A DNA stretch of 64,000 nt, from positions 78,773,501 through 78,837,500 of the forward strand of contig CM027384.1 of the NCBI GenBank assembly GCA_015680905.1. The letters are read 5' to 3'. Below, in pieces: positions 21,811 to 34,310 of this stretch. Every line of letters begins with the position of its first letter. The stretch's first letter is position 1. The notes beneath the pieces were generated by a model, which was given only the letters and a program-made list of their open reading frames with translations, was not told the origin of the DNA and did not search any database. The stretch is from Coptis chinensis. Lineage: Eukaryota > Streptophyta > Magnoliopsida > Ranunculales > Ranunculaceae. Both the position numbers and the translations under genes were made by a program.

Positions 21811-22430
21811 CAAAAAATCCAAAACTTTTTTGATACATTGTATAGGGCATAAATAACAATTTGCAGTGATTACACTCTTACACTTAAGTTCTCACACTGA
21901 TCTTTAGTCAGGTTTTGAATTTGCATTGAATCCATGTTTTGGTTAAGTAATCGAATATTATACTTAATTGGCTAATTTTCTTATCTTGCTCTTCACATCA
22001 ATAACAAAAAAATCAATAACAAAAAAGAAACCATTATACTATGCTTAGCCAGCATATAGAAATCTATAGCTAGAAGTCGAATCTTTGCCTACATTTATAC
22101 TGCACATCCTATCATATATACGTACACATAAAGAGTAGAAAACAATCTCCCTTCTTTAAAAGTACCAAAAAGTTATACAATGTACGTATAAAAAGAACAA
22201 TAGATAGGCAAGATATATCAACAAATAAAAACAAGATGAATATAGAAAAGAAAACAATGAAAAAAAAAAATCTTGATAACCCAAATGACGACTAACAGCA
22301 ATCACATGGGACTGACAATTTATTTCAAATTTCAGCAAAATAAACACATAAATCCTCGTTATTTTTGTTGTAGAACAAATTAATTGTTCTTGAAGTTCAA
22401 GCATGTTGCAGTACACAGCATATGCATGGT
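21811..22430. other. 3' flank of the PSY-type gene
   Basis: AT-rich, with no recognised coding region. It presumably contains the 3' UTR of the minus-strand peptide gene. Confidence 0.4.
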
Positions 22431-23109
22431 TCATGGAACCTCTTGGGTGTTGCGACCTCTGATTTTCGGGCTATGTCGACTGTTTGCTGATGGTGCACCA
22501 TAGTCATCGGTCCTTACTGCTTGGAGAGACCTTTCTGGCACTATGACTTCATTTCCTGTGACCAACATCATTGTACTACGTACTTGGTAAGCTAGAATTA
22601 ATTATCTCTAAATTCTTGAATAATAATCAGGAATTTTTTGAGAGGCTAACTTGGTATCAAAGGACTCAAATTATTCATAAAGAGTAGGGAAATCCAAATA
22701 GAAATTGAGTACAATCAAGAAAAATAATCGGAGAATATATATGTTAATAATCGATATGCTTGTAGGACGAAAAATTTGTAAACGAAAAACATTGTTCTCC
22801 CATAGAGATATAACATATTATTATTGGAAAAAACATAGAGATATAACATCTTTCAAAATCATAGTTTATTTAAGCATATATATATATTCATATTTCATAC
22901 ATGGCCTCTCAAAATATGACTCTTATTCCTGACTCCCTAGCATATATAATAGCCTCGAATAAAATGTTACATTGAACGTAAACTATTGAGACGCAAGGAT
23001 AGAAATATTCACCTGAGAATGAAATGATGTTCCGAGCTGAAGTAGAGACCATGACGAAGGCAAACAAGCATAAGACCAAGAACCCCCAAGTGCGAACTCC
23101 AACAGCCAT
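22431..23109 (-). CDS. PSY-type tyrosine-sulfated peptide precursor
   Basis: Two exons, 23109-23013 (donor GTGAAT) and 22555-22431 (acceptor CACAG), join in frame to give 73 residues. Residues 1-25 are a signal peptide (MAVGVRTWGFLVLCLFAFVMV, ending STSA), which directs the product to the secretory pathway. Near the C-terminus lies DDYGAPSANSRHSP. This matches the PSY consensus DY..PSAN..H.P, with the Asp-Tyr target of tyrosylprotein sulfotransferase and prolines suited to hydroxylation. In Arabidopsis, PSY peptides are secreted signals that control cell expansion and growth-stress trade-offs through leucine-rich-repeat receptor kinases. Basic residues follow (KIRGR), and an acidic/neutral spacer precedes the motif, as in other precursors. 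Length and the single intron fit the family. Substitutions at Ala4 and Ser9 of the motif relative to PSY1 suggest a divergent paralogue. Frame and splice sites are intact. Confidence 0.82.
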
Positions 23110-23154
23110 CTCTCTGTACGACTTGTTCTAAATGTGAACAGCAATTTTCCCCCA

Positions 23155-23161
23155 TTTTATA
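23155..23161 (-). promoter_or_regulatory. TATA box of the PSY-type gene
   Basis: TATAAAA on the minus strand, about 46 bases upstream of the ATG at 23,109. Spacing fits a short 5' leader. Confidence 0.55.
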
Positions 23162-24175
23162 GTGATTCTGTTCTGGTCTGGACACGTTGGACTCAATCAT
23201 AAGATGAAGTTGACTTCTTATTTCTAGATCTAACGTCTGAAAAGTAATCAGGATGTCAACGAGGATGAATGATACAGTCGGAACCGTTCATTAGAAGTCA
23301 ACCAAAAAATGCGGCTCCACAAAGTGCAGACACTTTCCTTTTTAAAATACCCTGTTCCCTAATTGTATCATTTAGCTTCAACTCTCAAGTCTAAACTTAC
23401 GTCTTTTTTGTCACAAAAATTATAAGGTGATTTTCACCATCTAGGTGATCGCTTAATTCCAATGCTGATATTCATCACAGGTAACACGCATACGCACAGT
23501 TGTACATAAATATGTATACGGTATGCATGTTAATGTACAATCAAGTAATCAACGGCATGCAAAGTCATTGGCATAGTTTCAAGTTTTCAACTTCTTAAAG
23601 AAATTATATGTAGGATGATCGAGAATTTGGATGACATACCGACAAGAAGTCGTACCAGATAATTTATGGTTTAGAAAATAAATTAAATACAGGACTTGTA
23701 AGTTGTAACAGTGGACTAAAAGTGTTTCAAACGTGCCCACCTTTTATATCTGTTGAGTGCTGATAGCTTTCATCAAACAGTGTACAGCGCGTTTACTTTC
23801 GATTACACAATCTTATATGAAAGTTGTTAAATAGATATCAACTTATCAAGTACAGCTAGAATCTTTTAGGTACATCTTTTATCTGTTTTTTTTTGTGCTA
23901 ATTAACCTCTTTTATCTGTGTATCATATTCAAATTATTCCAACTCTAAAATTGCATTAACAATTAAAGTTCTCAAAATCATCTTCAGATTTAGCTGCAGC
24001 TTGCTTGCAAATGCCTTGTAGAGTTCTGGTAACTGTAAACTAATTGCTTGCTCGTTGATTTTTGAAAAAAAAAGAGACAAAAAAGAAACTAAGTGCTCGC
24101 TAAATCCCATAGAATTTCAAGTGCTACTAGCTAGTTGATGTATGTTGCGTCAAATGGCGTGTGAAGATACTATAA
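23162..24175. other. Intergenic region upstream of the PSY-type gene
   Basis: No coding sequence or element was recognised. It should contain the upstream promoter of the peptide gene. Confidence 0.4.
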
Positions 24176-24831
24176 GACTAAGTCCAATGGTGGTAAAACA
24201 CTAAATATGACGGAAATTGTGATCCAATACAATGGTGCGTCAAAACGCCAACCCACCAACTAGGGGGGTGCTCCAGCACACCCAACTTTTCCGTCGAAAA
24301 AAAAAAACTAGTTATAATAGTGTATATAATTCCCCTACAAAAATATTTGTAGTGTATGTTAGTTGTAGCAGCCCCTCTTGAGTGGCAATCCTGGATATTT
24401 GTGGTGTATGTTAGTTGTAGCAACCCTCTTGAGTGGCAATCCTGGATCCGCCCCACCACCAACGCTATCGGTATAAGTTTACCTATCTATACAGCCAATT
24501 TTAACGATATAGCGTATGGTCTGCACTCCAGTATAAACGACGGCTAAAAAATTTGTTTGACCAAATTTATTTTCAAAATCTTTAGTTTTGGTGAATTACA
24601 TTTGTATTTTTATTATTTTATTTGTATACTAAAGAAAAAAGGGCAAAATGGGGAGGAAGATTTTTTTTTTCCATACGCCTTTGGGAGTGGCAGCTAGGGA
24701 GTTTTATTTATCATTATTTTTTATTATTTTCGTAAAAATCATTGGGTCTTCAAACGCTATCCCACTAACCTTATGAACTATTTTATTGTGGTTTAGTGCA
24801 ATGACGCCCCAAACCATTGGGCTTAGCCTAA
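24176..24831. mobile_element. Putative MITE with GACTAAG/CTTAGCC ends
   Basis: The left end AAGACTAAGTCCAATGG pairs with the complement of the right end TAGGCTAAGCCCAATGG. Both ends then carry GGCGTC/GACGCC-like motifs. The interior is non-coding. No clear target duplication was found, so the family and exact limits are uncertain. Confidence 0.5.
24344..24444. repeat. 51-bp tandem duplication inside the MITE
   Basis: ATATTTGTAGTGTATGTTAG...AATCCTGG repeats at 24,395 with one substitution near its start and a 1-2-bp change in the GCAGCCCC run. Confidence 0.85.
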
Positions 24832-25037
24832 GTTCACCAAGTTGTATTATCTATATGGGCCCAAACTAGAATTATCTCTATGGGCCCATTTTAGTGGCCC
24901 AGGTTTGCTAGGCCCCTGAGTTTGGTTAGTGTAAAGTTTCTACTTTTCACTTGAGGAAACAACCCCCAACCAAAAAAATCTAGGGTTTCAATTAAAAAAA
25001 AAAACCAAACTAGTTCTCTTTTGAAACAACAAGCCGA

Positions 25038-25321
25038 AATGATTGTAGAAGATCGTATTAAATATCGAGGCTCAATATTTGCTGACCTGCCAGATGTTAA
25101 GAAATGCATCACGACTGTTTCCAATAACCTAAAGAGAGATGATAATTAATGAGAATGATAAATTGGGATTTTATTATCACATTTTGTCTGGTCTTCACTA
25201 TTTTCGTTTTATTAATGGGGAACAAACAAGAGGAGTGGCTATGAAAATGGTCAGCTACGCTGAAATAGCCATCACCCATGAGTCGGAGGCTATAAAGTAC
25301 CTATATCACAAACATAGATAG
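25038..25321 (+). pseudogene. Unidentified short coding remnant
   Basis: An ATG at 25,038 opens a 36-residue frame (MIVEDRIKYRGSIFADLPDV...). A second frame at 25,139-25,321 (60 residues) overlaps the exact region where dispersed repeat copy B begins. Upstream is TCTAGGGTTTCAA, typical of plant 5' leaders. No family was recognised. It may be the 5' part of a gene broken by the repeat, with 26,610-26,954 as a possible downstream remnant, but that link is speculative. Confidence 0.3.
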
Positions 25322-25402
25322 ATATAGGGGTCTCACACCTCCTGATATCACATATAACTAATTGCCTAGAAAAATCTTCAAACTATAAGGATTCACACTC
25401 CC

Positions 25403-25456
<54 letters not shown>

Positions 25457-26080
25457 CACTACCCCCAAATTTTTATAACTATAGTGAGAATATAATTAAC
25501 AAAAAAAAAAAAAAAAATAGTATGAAAAAAAAAAACTAATAAAAAATATTTCAATAAACCAACGCTTTTTTACTTCTCTTTTTGCCATTATAAAATTATC
25601 ATTTATCATTTATTTTGAGTCCAAAACCATTAAAAGGGGATAAATGTGTCTTTGAATAATGTTTTATGGGTTAATGAGACTAAAACAAATAGCCAAAGGC
25701 TTAAAGCCAACCGATCAGTTTGTATAATTCTAATCACCCATAACAAACCAATAAGCTCTCCCTCACTTTTTTTCACTCTCAATTCTTAAACAAGCCGACC
25801 TCAAAAAAAAAAAAAAAAAAAAAAAAAAATCAGAAAAGACTTGTGATGCAGCTTGTTACACATTTGTCCTAATTATTTGTAAAACTCGTTATCATTATCA
25901 ATAAAATTTTCACTTAAAAAAAACAATGTAATTTTTTACTTTCAATGTTAATCTTTTATAATTTTTTCCACATGATAGTAGAGTTATATAGACTTATAAC
26001 ATTATAGGAAGTTAACAATTTATTATTGAATTGTTGTAGACTTGTGGACTAGATTAATAGATATATATAGACATAGTAGT
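25318..26080 (-). repeat. Dispersed repeat family, copy B (inverted relative to copy A)
   Basis: The reverse complement follows copy A (7,112-8,500) block by block, from GTCCACAAGTCTACAAC through CTACTATCATGTGG, GGTGATTAGAATTATACAA and GGCTATTTG to CTTATAGTTTGAAGATTTTT. It holds one unit where copy A has two, and reads through the site where copy A carries the Harbinger-like MITE. T- and A-runs at about 25,409-25,456, 25,501-25,517 and 25,806-25,829 are expanded. Confidence 0.7.
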
Positions 26081-26609
26081 ATCAATTAATGGTTTAAGTT
26101 CTTAAGTAGTTAGCTTCGTCAGTCCATATTAAATTTTTAGTAGTCAACACACTCTAGTTTTGTGAATTGAAATAAATGCATAATTTTGTTGATCTTTATT
26201 GTTTAGACCTTCTGACAAAAAAACAATTGCATATTTTTTTTGGGTGGGGTGAGGTGGGGTGTGCACATAATCTCGCACCTCCTGGCTCCATCCCTGATCA
26301 CAAAGCCATCATACTTGGGGAGTGGATAGACGTGAGTCTGAAAGATAACCAGTATTTGAGGTATCTTCAATTTTCATTAAAACTTTTAATACTTGTGATA
26401 AAGCAATTAAATTGCAGAATCCGATTGATCCCATTCTTAGCTATATGTTTGAAGATAGCAACAAACAATATGGAATTTTATGTCATCTTATAGATGTCGC
26501 TGGGCTTGCTAATTCATCAGCGGATCATAGGATAGAATTGATATAACTAATAGTTTGAAAAGTTGGCGAAAGGACAAAGCGGAACAGCTGATAAACTTAT
26601 GTATGGTGT

Positions 26610-26954
26610 ATGTATATATGGAAAATACCCAACTACATTGAATCTTTTTATGGTTTGGAGGAGGAGAATAAATATACTATGGAGGAAGATAGTGAGAAGT
26701 ACGATAAGGTACCAATTGCACAGGGGAAGAAGGAATTGAGTATGAATTCTAAGGAGATGATCAAGGAATTAGTCAATTACCTATCTAAACGAGTTTTGGA
26801 AGAGGTTAAGAAATCGGAGGAGTCAATCAAAGACATTAATATTGCTGCTCAGGCTGTGTTAGTTTTGGAAGAGGTTAAGAAGTCAGAGGAGCCAATCAAA
26901 GTCCAATCGTTCGATTTGACAATCTTGAGCGATGACCATGTTCTCCAACTCTAA
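26610..26954 (+). pseudogene. Unidentified glutamate/lysine-rich reading frame
   Basis: A 114-residue open frame, acidic and lysine-rich, probably partly helical. It contains an internal duplication: RVLEEVKKSEESIK and, about 30 residues on, LVLEEVKKSEEPIK, mirrored at DNA level by GTTTTGGAAGAGGTTAAGAA twice (about 26,792 and 26,862). No family recognised. The ATG is not preceded by a visible promoter; upstream DNA is dispersed repeat. It could be a gene remnant or a chance frame. Confidence 0.3.
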
Positions 26955-27025
26955 ATCTCTATTTTTCAACAACTCATTATTCACCTCTTCTCCCACTTGT
27001 AAAGGTTGTATTTCGGTTAACCCAC

Positions 27026-27866
27026 CGATGTAGGAAAATGGGGAGAAAGGATTGTTTGATTGGGTTTGACCAAGTTTGTGTGGGATCGAACCGCCTCACG
27101 TATCAAGTTTTCTCTTTGGGGAGACTTGAATCAGTCAGACATAGTTCCTCATTCTCTTTATATAGGCAAGATGCCCATGCCTCTTGCTCTCCTGTGTCAG
27201 GTCAGTTCCAGGTCTTCAGGTAACTTGTGAGCCATGATGGCAAGTTAAAGACATTTATTGCGAAGCGTGCCTGAAGCCTCGGCCTTGATTGCTATATTAA
27301 AGACTTATGTTACGAGTCATTGTAGACGAGAGGATTGAGCGCTATGGAGGTTGCTAATGGGTGAGATCGCTTATTCGACTCGAGTCGCTTCGAAGCGAGC
27401 TCGCAGGATGAGTACGTGAGATCAGTTAATGGTGACATCGCTCTGGGTGCAAGTTAAATAGGTTGCTTGCTTGAGTCAAGTCACTATGAAGCGATCTTTG
27501 AGGACAAGGACAAGAGATCAGTGGTAGTTCTCAGATCTTTGGACACGCAGCGATATTCATTAGATGTGAATATTACTCTCTCACACAGCCCTATCTCAGT
27601 AGGTCGTTTTTTTGCAAAGGAGCGACCTGCTGAGAGAGAACGATAGCACGTGTTTAGCACATGTGAGGATACGAATAGGTGTGAGGAGAAATAGCAACTG
27701 CCTCGTTTTGTGGAATTCGAAAAGACGCTATATATAAGGTGATGTGTCGTCTAGGGTTTGAGTGCAATCATGACTTGCCTTGGGAACTGAAAGGTTTTTG
27801 TACAAAAACGCTGTTGGTGAACTGAAGAGCCACCGTTCCCTCATTTTTTATAACTTTGCAAAGGTT
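27026..27866 (+). mobile_element. Retroelement leader / possible LTR region
   Basis: A GC-richer stretch without protein coding, followed by the gypsy-type protein remnant. It contains TATATATAAG at 27,729-27,738 (candidate TATA) and two imperfect copies of a GAAGCGA...GAGATCAGT block (about 27,365-27,430 and 27,485-27,515). A near-perfect inverted repeat, CTCAGTAGGTCG/CGACCTGCTGAG, lies at about 27,596-27,635. No second LTR was located, so an LTR is only inferred. Confidence 0.35.
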
Positions 27867-29215
27867 TTAGAGTACCAGGTTAGTTTCTTTGCCATTTTCG
27901 TTTCTCCTGCTTTGTGTTCTTTCTCTCTTAGTAGTCTTGTGTAGGTCTTTGTTCATAAGAAAAAACAATAACCAAAACATGTCTGATTCAAATGACACAC
28001 TATCTGATGAAGTAATAGCAGAGTCGGTAGGTTTCGAGAGTGAGGAAGTAGAAGTGAGATCAGCATCTGTAATAGCTATAACGAGTAATTCCACTTCTGC
28101 TATGGCATCTTCTTCTTCTAGTGGTTTACCTCCTAGAATTGTAGATAGAAACGCTGTAAATAGCTTTGTAGAGTTAAGGGAAGCTTGTGGTATAATGGTC
28201 ACCGAACTGGCTATTTACAAGCTAGGGTCTGTAGAGAACATTTTTAGTACAAAGTTCATTCCTAGAGATTATGGGGTGGTGGCTTGTGAGGGATAGCTGA
28301 GGGTTGGAATGAGGTTACCGTTCCCCAGGTTAACCTGTGTTTTTTTAAATTTTTGTGAGAAAACGCCCTGCCAGTTCGTTGGCAATATGTGGCATTTATT
28401 AAGGGTATTTGATCTGTTGAATGAGAGTGGTGAGTACCGCATTGAGGTCACTGATATCGTGGAACACTTTTCTATGGAGCGGTCTAGGGCCAACAATTTT
28501 AGTTTACAGACACTGACCAGAAAGTCGAGTGTCCTGGATAGGGTTAGTAACGAATCCTGGGAAAAGAGACCGTTATTAGTGGTTGGAAATTATTGTGCCC
28601 CTGGGTTTAGTGTTGAAACTAGGGTTTGTAATTTTGCTGGTATGTATCGCTTTGTTGTCTGTTGCTTATATGTTTTGGTAGTTGGTTTTGAATTTGATTC
28701 ATATCATTGATGTTTTGCAGAGATCGCTGTTTCAAGGGGGAGTTCGAGTGGGGTTTATTGAGAAGTTCGCTAAGCTAAGTCGAGCTTAGAAACAAAAAAG
28801 GCTGCCTGAAGTAGCGAACTGCTTTGTGGAGAGGGGAGGTCGGGAAATACGTTTGAAGAGAAGGAACCAAAAGAAGCGAGCGCGAGGTCAAATTGATAGT
28901 GAGTCGTCTACTGAGTCGGTAATGGAAAGGGGAAACCATGGAATTGTTACTAGGGAAGAACGAAATAGGAATCGTTTTGGGTATGAGTGTCCTGTCGGAG
29001 GAGCTGGGACCTCTGGTCTGGGGGTAGGTCGGTAAGTGACCTGTCCATGGTGGCACTGATGGCGCGGGGGTCGCTCCACAGGAGAGGTTGAGGGAGGGCT
29101 CGCCTCTAGACTTGGAGGAGATCGGGTTCGTGCCACGCCGACCAAGCAGCCTGGCTAAGCGAAAGGTAGATGCACCTGATTCTAGGGCCACCAAGGTGGC
29201 TAGGGTCGCTGACCG
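27867..29215 (+). pseudogene. Gypsy-type 'putative transposase' (retroelement) protein remnant
   Basis: Reading frames at 27,889-28,296 and 28,309-28,710 form one degraded protein. A serine-rich acidic N-terminus (from MSDSNDTLSDE) leads to LREACGIMVTELAIYKLG, then a stop and frame change at about 28,295, then LPFPRLTCVFLNFCEKTPCQFVGNMW. The latter resembles the conserved LRFPL--F---LN---L-PCQL-PN-W core of plant gypsy-type putative transposase domains. Downstream DNA to 29,215 carries scattered basic pieces (RLKRRNQKKRARGQ) but many stops. Function in the parent element is unknown. Confidence 0.5.
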
Positions 29216-29220
29216 CTGAT

Positions 29221-30279
29221 AGATATTTAACCGACCTAAATTAATAGGCTAATTAAATAATATTTTACTTATACTAATACTCACAAGCGCACGAGGTCTA
29301 TTGTAGTAGGTGTACAAAGATGAGGTCGATCCCACAGAGAATGCGTGTTGGGTACAATTGAATATTAAAATACTACTTAACCTAATCCGAACAATGTTAT
29401 TTTAATGGAATTTTAATTAACTAATAACTAGTCCTATTTAAATTAATTATGAAAACTATAAAACTTATATTAAATTATCAATGGAGAGAATACTAAGGCA
29501 TTCGAATCCACCCTAGACTGTTGTAAGTTATCCTAATTCAATTAATTCAAAGTTCTCTTTTAATTACGAGTAACACGAGGGAAATGTAACCCTAGCTTTT
29601 TTGAAGATGTAAACGTTGAGCTCTTATATAAATCTATATATTGGTTTGATTGAATTTTAACAAACGAGAATATAAACTCCTAGCAAAAATCGTCTTCTTA
29701 TAGCACGACTTCTCACAAGTTTACGTAAACGATAAAATCAATGCTTTGATAAGAACAGAATATTAATCCAACTATTAACTAGTCAAGTCATGACATAGTA
29801 GGCAAGATATAATCAATGAAGGTAAACCACTAATATCAATATGAAAACAATCAATGAATCTTTAAGTTCCGAGAACAATGAATCAACTAAACAGTATAAA
29901 CCTACGCAAGTCTAGGGATTTCTCTAAGCCCTAGCTTATTATTTAGCTAGACATATTAACTGGAACAGTAAAAACAGATGAAAAAGACTCCCTTAACAAA
30001 ATCGTGAGGTTGCTGTGGTGTTTTCTTCTCCAACTCTCCTATCCCAAAGTTCTAACAGTTGTGCACCTAGCTCCAAGTCTTGGCCTCAAAGGATGTAACC
30101 TGTTTCGGCTTGGTGAGACTCCTCTCATGTTCTCTTTCTTCTTCTCTCTGGAGCTCTCTCTCTCCTATTTCTCTCTTTCTTCTTTCCTATTTTCTTGTGT
30201 TTTGGAGAGCTCTTCTTTTGTCTCTTCATTTTGCTTTGTATATATAGAGGCTTTGATTAGGGCATGCAAGCCTTGGAAC
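29221..30279. other. Non-coding retroelement-like spacer
   Basis: It contains CAAGCGCACGAGGTCTATTG and GAGGTCGATCCCACAGAGAA, a motif pair often met in plant repetitive leaders of large retroelements. It is otherwise AT-rich and non-coding. A CT-rich stretch lies at about 30,120-30,190. It is interrupted at 30,280 by the hAT element and continues at 35,180. Confidence 0.4.
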
Positions 30280-31059
30280 TAGGGGTGGGAATTTGGCCCT
30301 AACGACCCTAACCCGGCCCTGACCGACCTGACCCTAAGCCCTATAAAGCCCTCACAACGAAAGCCCTCACAGAGTTTAGGGCAGGGCCGGCCCGGCCCTA
30401 ATAATGCCTTCTAAGACAGGGCTAGGGCTAAGGTTCTGAAACATAGGCCCGACCCTAATTCAGCCCTAACCAAGCCCTAGTTATATTTTGACCACTATAA
30501 ATATACACACCTTTGTAATTTATCACTTACAGGGGGGTATTTCCAATAACTTGTGATATATAACAAAAACTTATCTAACTAAATCTAATTGTTTCTATCT
30601 CTCCGGAACTCCCAATCTAACCTAGCAGGCTCGAATTAAATCTACTCTACTCTCTCACTCTCTCAAAAATGTATCTCTCTAGCCATTGTAATGATCAAAG
30701 GAAAAGGTATCTCTTTCACCATTATGAACAATGAGCACCATTGTAATGAGCACCATTACAATGAGCCTAATAAAAAATAAAACTTTATTCATCAAATCTC
30801 CTGATCCCTTCTACTCTACTCTCTCACTCTCTCAAAAAGGTTTCTCTCACTTATTTCCCACTTACTTCTACACAGAAACCAAAAAACAAAAAACAACCTT
30901 TGTCATTTGTTATGTGTTATGGTATTGGTGATTGATTATTATGCTATTTCATTTGTGTACATGTTTCAGTAGTATTTCTTCCCTTGTGATATACGTGTTG
31001 CACGCTTTCGAGGTTTGTTGGTTTCTGATTTTACTCAATTTTTTGTTCATTGATTTGTC

Positions 31060-33091
31060 ATGGATGTTGATGTTGATAATATGGGTATCGATGTTGATAT
31101 GGGTGTTGCTGAGGAACCAAATGTTGAACCTGTGGTTCAAATTCCACCTAAATTATCTACTAGGAAGACGTCAATTGTTTGGAAACAATTTGACCAAGTT
31201 TCCGAGAAAGATAAGGACGGGGTTGTGATTAAAAAACCTGATGGGAAAGCTTTAATGAAAGCCGTTTGCAAAATTTGTAGTTCAAAACTGGTTTTTGGGG
31301 GTTCTAGTGGGACAACCCACCTTAAGAGACATATGATCCGTTGTGTGAAGCTTAACCGAACGTGTTGGGGACGACCATATAGTAGGCGTAACCGAAACTG
31401 GGTGGGATTTATTGTTTTACCTTTAATCAAGAAAGAGCTTCGGAAAGAAACCGTTAGGTACATCATTAGTGAAGAATTGCCTTTCAATAAAGTTGACAAA
31501 CCCGCTTTTAAAAGGTATATCTTTGAAGGCATTTGACCCTCAGTTCAAACCTATTAGTTAGTGTAAAACCTTAAGAGCTGATATGTTTGAAATGTTTTCA
31601 AAAGGAAAAGATGATCTAAAAGAGCTTTTGAAAAATATCCCTGGTAAGGTCTGTTTCACATCGATATGTGGACTTCAAATCAGGTTTTAGGGTATGTGTG
31701 TCTTCTTGCCCATTTTATTATCAAGACCGGAAGTTACACAAGAGAATTATTAGTTTCTATGCTGCCTTCACCTCATCAAATGGGTAAAGCAATCGGTGAT
31801 GCCATCTATGCTAACTTGTTAGCGTGGAATCTATGTGACAAGATAGGGACTATAACATTGGATAATGCTTCCAATAATGATTTGTGTGTGTCTAGATGCA
31901 AGTTCACTTTTTAGAAATGATAAGGTGGGTAGAGAGTTGTTCCATCAACGCTGTTGTGCACATATTTTAAACCTATTAGTGAAAGATGGATTGAAATTTG
32001 TTGAGAGCTCTCTTCATAATATAAGAGAAAGTGTGAGACATGCCAAGTCTTCTCAATCGAAGCTTGAGAAGTTTTTCGATGCTTGTGAAAGTTCCAACAT
32101 GAAAAAACGAAGGTTGCCCATTGATATTCAAACAAGATGGAATTTGACTTACCTCATGTTGTTAGCTGCTACACCATACAAGGGTGCATTTGAACTATTT
32201 TTTTATGATTCAGATTTTGTGAATATACCTTCTGATGCTGATTGGCATAACGCAGTTGTCATTCGAGACTTTTTGAAACCATTTTATGAGTCGACTAAGC
32301 TGTTTTCTGGGATGAAATATGTTACCTCTAGTGTTTTTTGTTTTCAGCTAACTAAGATTGCAATGCTTTTGAAAAGGTATGAACATGAACCTAGCTTTAG
32401 GAATCTGTGTGAAAGCATAAAATTGAAGTATGACAAATATTGGAAGGACATTCCAAAGGTTCTTGGCTTAACTTCTTGCATGGACCCTCGTTATAAGCTC
32501 ACAGTCTTAGAGTTGTGCTTGGACCTTAATTATAACTATGTTGCCCCTCCTGTTACCGAAGCTAATCCTATTCCTAAAGAGAATCCAAAACTGAAAGATT
32601 ATAGAGTTACGTTGTATGAACTCTTTGAGGAGTATTCTCGAAAGATGAATCAAAATGGGAGTGTTGTGACTGAAGCAACTACCAGTTCTGTTGGAGATGA
32701 TAACATGGTCTTTGCCTTGTTATCAAAGCGTAGGGAGTTGGCTGTTAAGACATGCAAATCTGATTTGTAGCGTTACTTAGACCAACCGACTATCGTTGAT
32801 TCTAGCGAATCATTTGATGTTCTAGAATGGTGGAAGACCTAAGGAACTGCGTATCCTATTCTTGCTGCAATGGCACGTGATTTATTAACTATACCGGTAT
32901 CTAGTGTACCGTCTGAATCAGCATTCAGTGCAAGTGAACGTGTCGTGAGCAAATGTCGAAGTTCTTTGTTACCTGAAACAGTTGAGGCGTTAATTTGTTT
33001 AAAAGACAGGTTTCAAGCTGAGGAAGTGTTACAAGATGAAGATTTGGAAGACTTCAAGGCACACATGTTAATGGAAGATCAGGACCTGTAA
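31060..33091 (+). pseudogene. hAT transposase (RICESLEEPER/DAYSLEEPER type), inactivated
   Basis: The protein starts MDVDVDNMG. It has a BED zinc finger at residues about 69-95 (CKICSSK... GTTHLKRHMIRC), the catalytic-domain segment VGYVCL-like and TITLDNASNND, the insertion domain (RCCAHILNLLVKDGL, RWNLTYLML, FLKPFYESTKLFSG) and the C-terminal dimerisation domain PVSSVPSESAFSASERV...LPETVEALICLKD. Breaks are an in-frame TAG near 31,560, a 1-base shift near 31,665 at the residues before the MWTSNQ motif, another near 31,880 after DNASNND, TAG at 32,768-32,770, and TAA at 32,840-32,842 in the WWK motif. Hence no functional product. In an intact element it would cut and paste DNA between the TAGGGGTGGG ends. 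Confidence 0.88.
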
Positions 33092-33404
33092 TTTTGTATG
33101 TGCAGCGATCCTTTTTTGCGTAGGAGAATCTTTTGGACTTGGAACTTATTTATTTTGTAGCTATCTCACAAGGTTCTCCCACTTTTTGTGACTTTATGAA
33201 GATTCACTTCCTTGATATTATTTTGGAGGTGAGCAATACTCTACTGATTAATTGTTTATAACTTGTAAGAATTTCTGTTTACTTTATTCATGATTCATCT
33301 CATTTAATTCTTATATTTTTTATGTTATATAATCTAGTAATAATCTCATTTTCTGCTTTTCTTCTTATTATATGTTGATTTATGTTTTCTTTTAACTGTT
33401 GCAG

Positions 33405-33632
33405 GTACTTTCTTTCACTTGGCCATGTTGCTTCTTTGTTTCCTAGAATGTTTTGTACAGAGTTAGTTTCTTCATTTTCTGAAATTTTCACTGCTGCAAC
33501 TCTTCGCTCAATCAATGGTGTCTTGGCTGTCATCTGTAGCCTTCTTGTATATGAGATTCTCACCCTGTCAAGACCATAGTGCGTGCTATGTACCTTGCTT
33601 GTCTGAAACAACATTTTCAGCTTAGTGCACTG
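33405..33632 (+). pseudogene. ALG10: Captured ALG10/DIE2 alpha-1,2-glucosyltransferase exon fragment
   Basis: After an intact acceptor (TTTAACTGTTGCAG) the reading YFLSLGHVASLFPRM, then SFSEIF, TLRSINGVLAV and LLVYEIL matches the N-terminal lumenal/membrane part of plant ALG10. That ER enzyme adds the terminal alpha-1,2-glucose to the dolichol-linked N-glycan precursor. A second piece, AMYLACLKQHFQLSAL, ends exactly at a GTAAAG donor (33,633). About 40-45 residues between the two pieces are missing and the join is out of frame (stop at about 33,580). Retained splice sites show capture from genomic DNA. Only a small part of a protein of roughly 500 residues is present, so no activity is expected. 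Confidence 0.8.
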
Positions 33633-33680
33633 GTAAAGTGGTAAATGCAACATTCTTTATTCCCTCGGAAACATGGATAA

Positions 33681-34197
<517 letters not shown>

Positions 34198-34310
34198 GTG
34201 GAGTCTGTCTGAGTTTTGTTCTGGATTGGTATTGCTGTTGGAAAAGATCTTGGAGTTTTGTGGAACAAGTTACTTTCAGTTTATGTTTTTTGTAGTTCAA
34301 ACTTATTCTT

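Noticed and set aside
27596-27635. Inverted repeat as a transcription terminator
   Set aside because: Hairpin-plus-T terminators are not a plant nuclear signal; it more likely belongs to the retroelement leader.
28775-29194. 139-residue minus-strand open frame
   Set aside because: It is antisense to the plus-strand retroelement remnant and matches nothing; probably a shadow frame.
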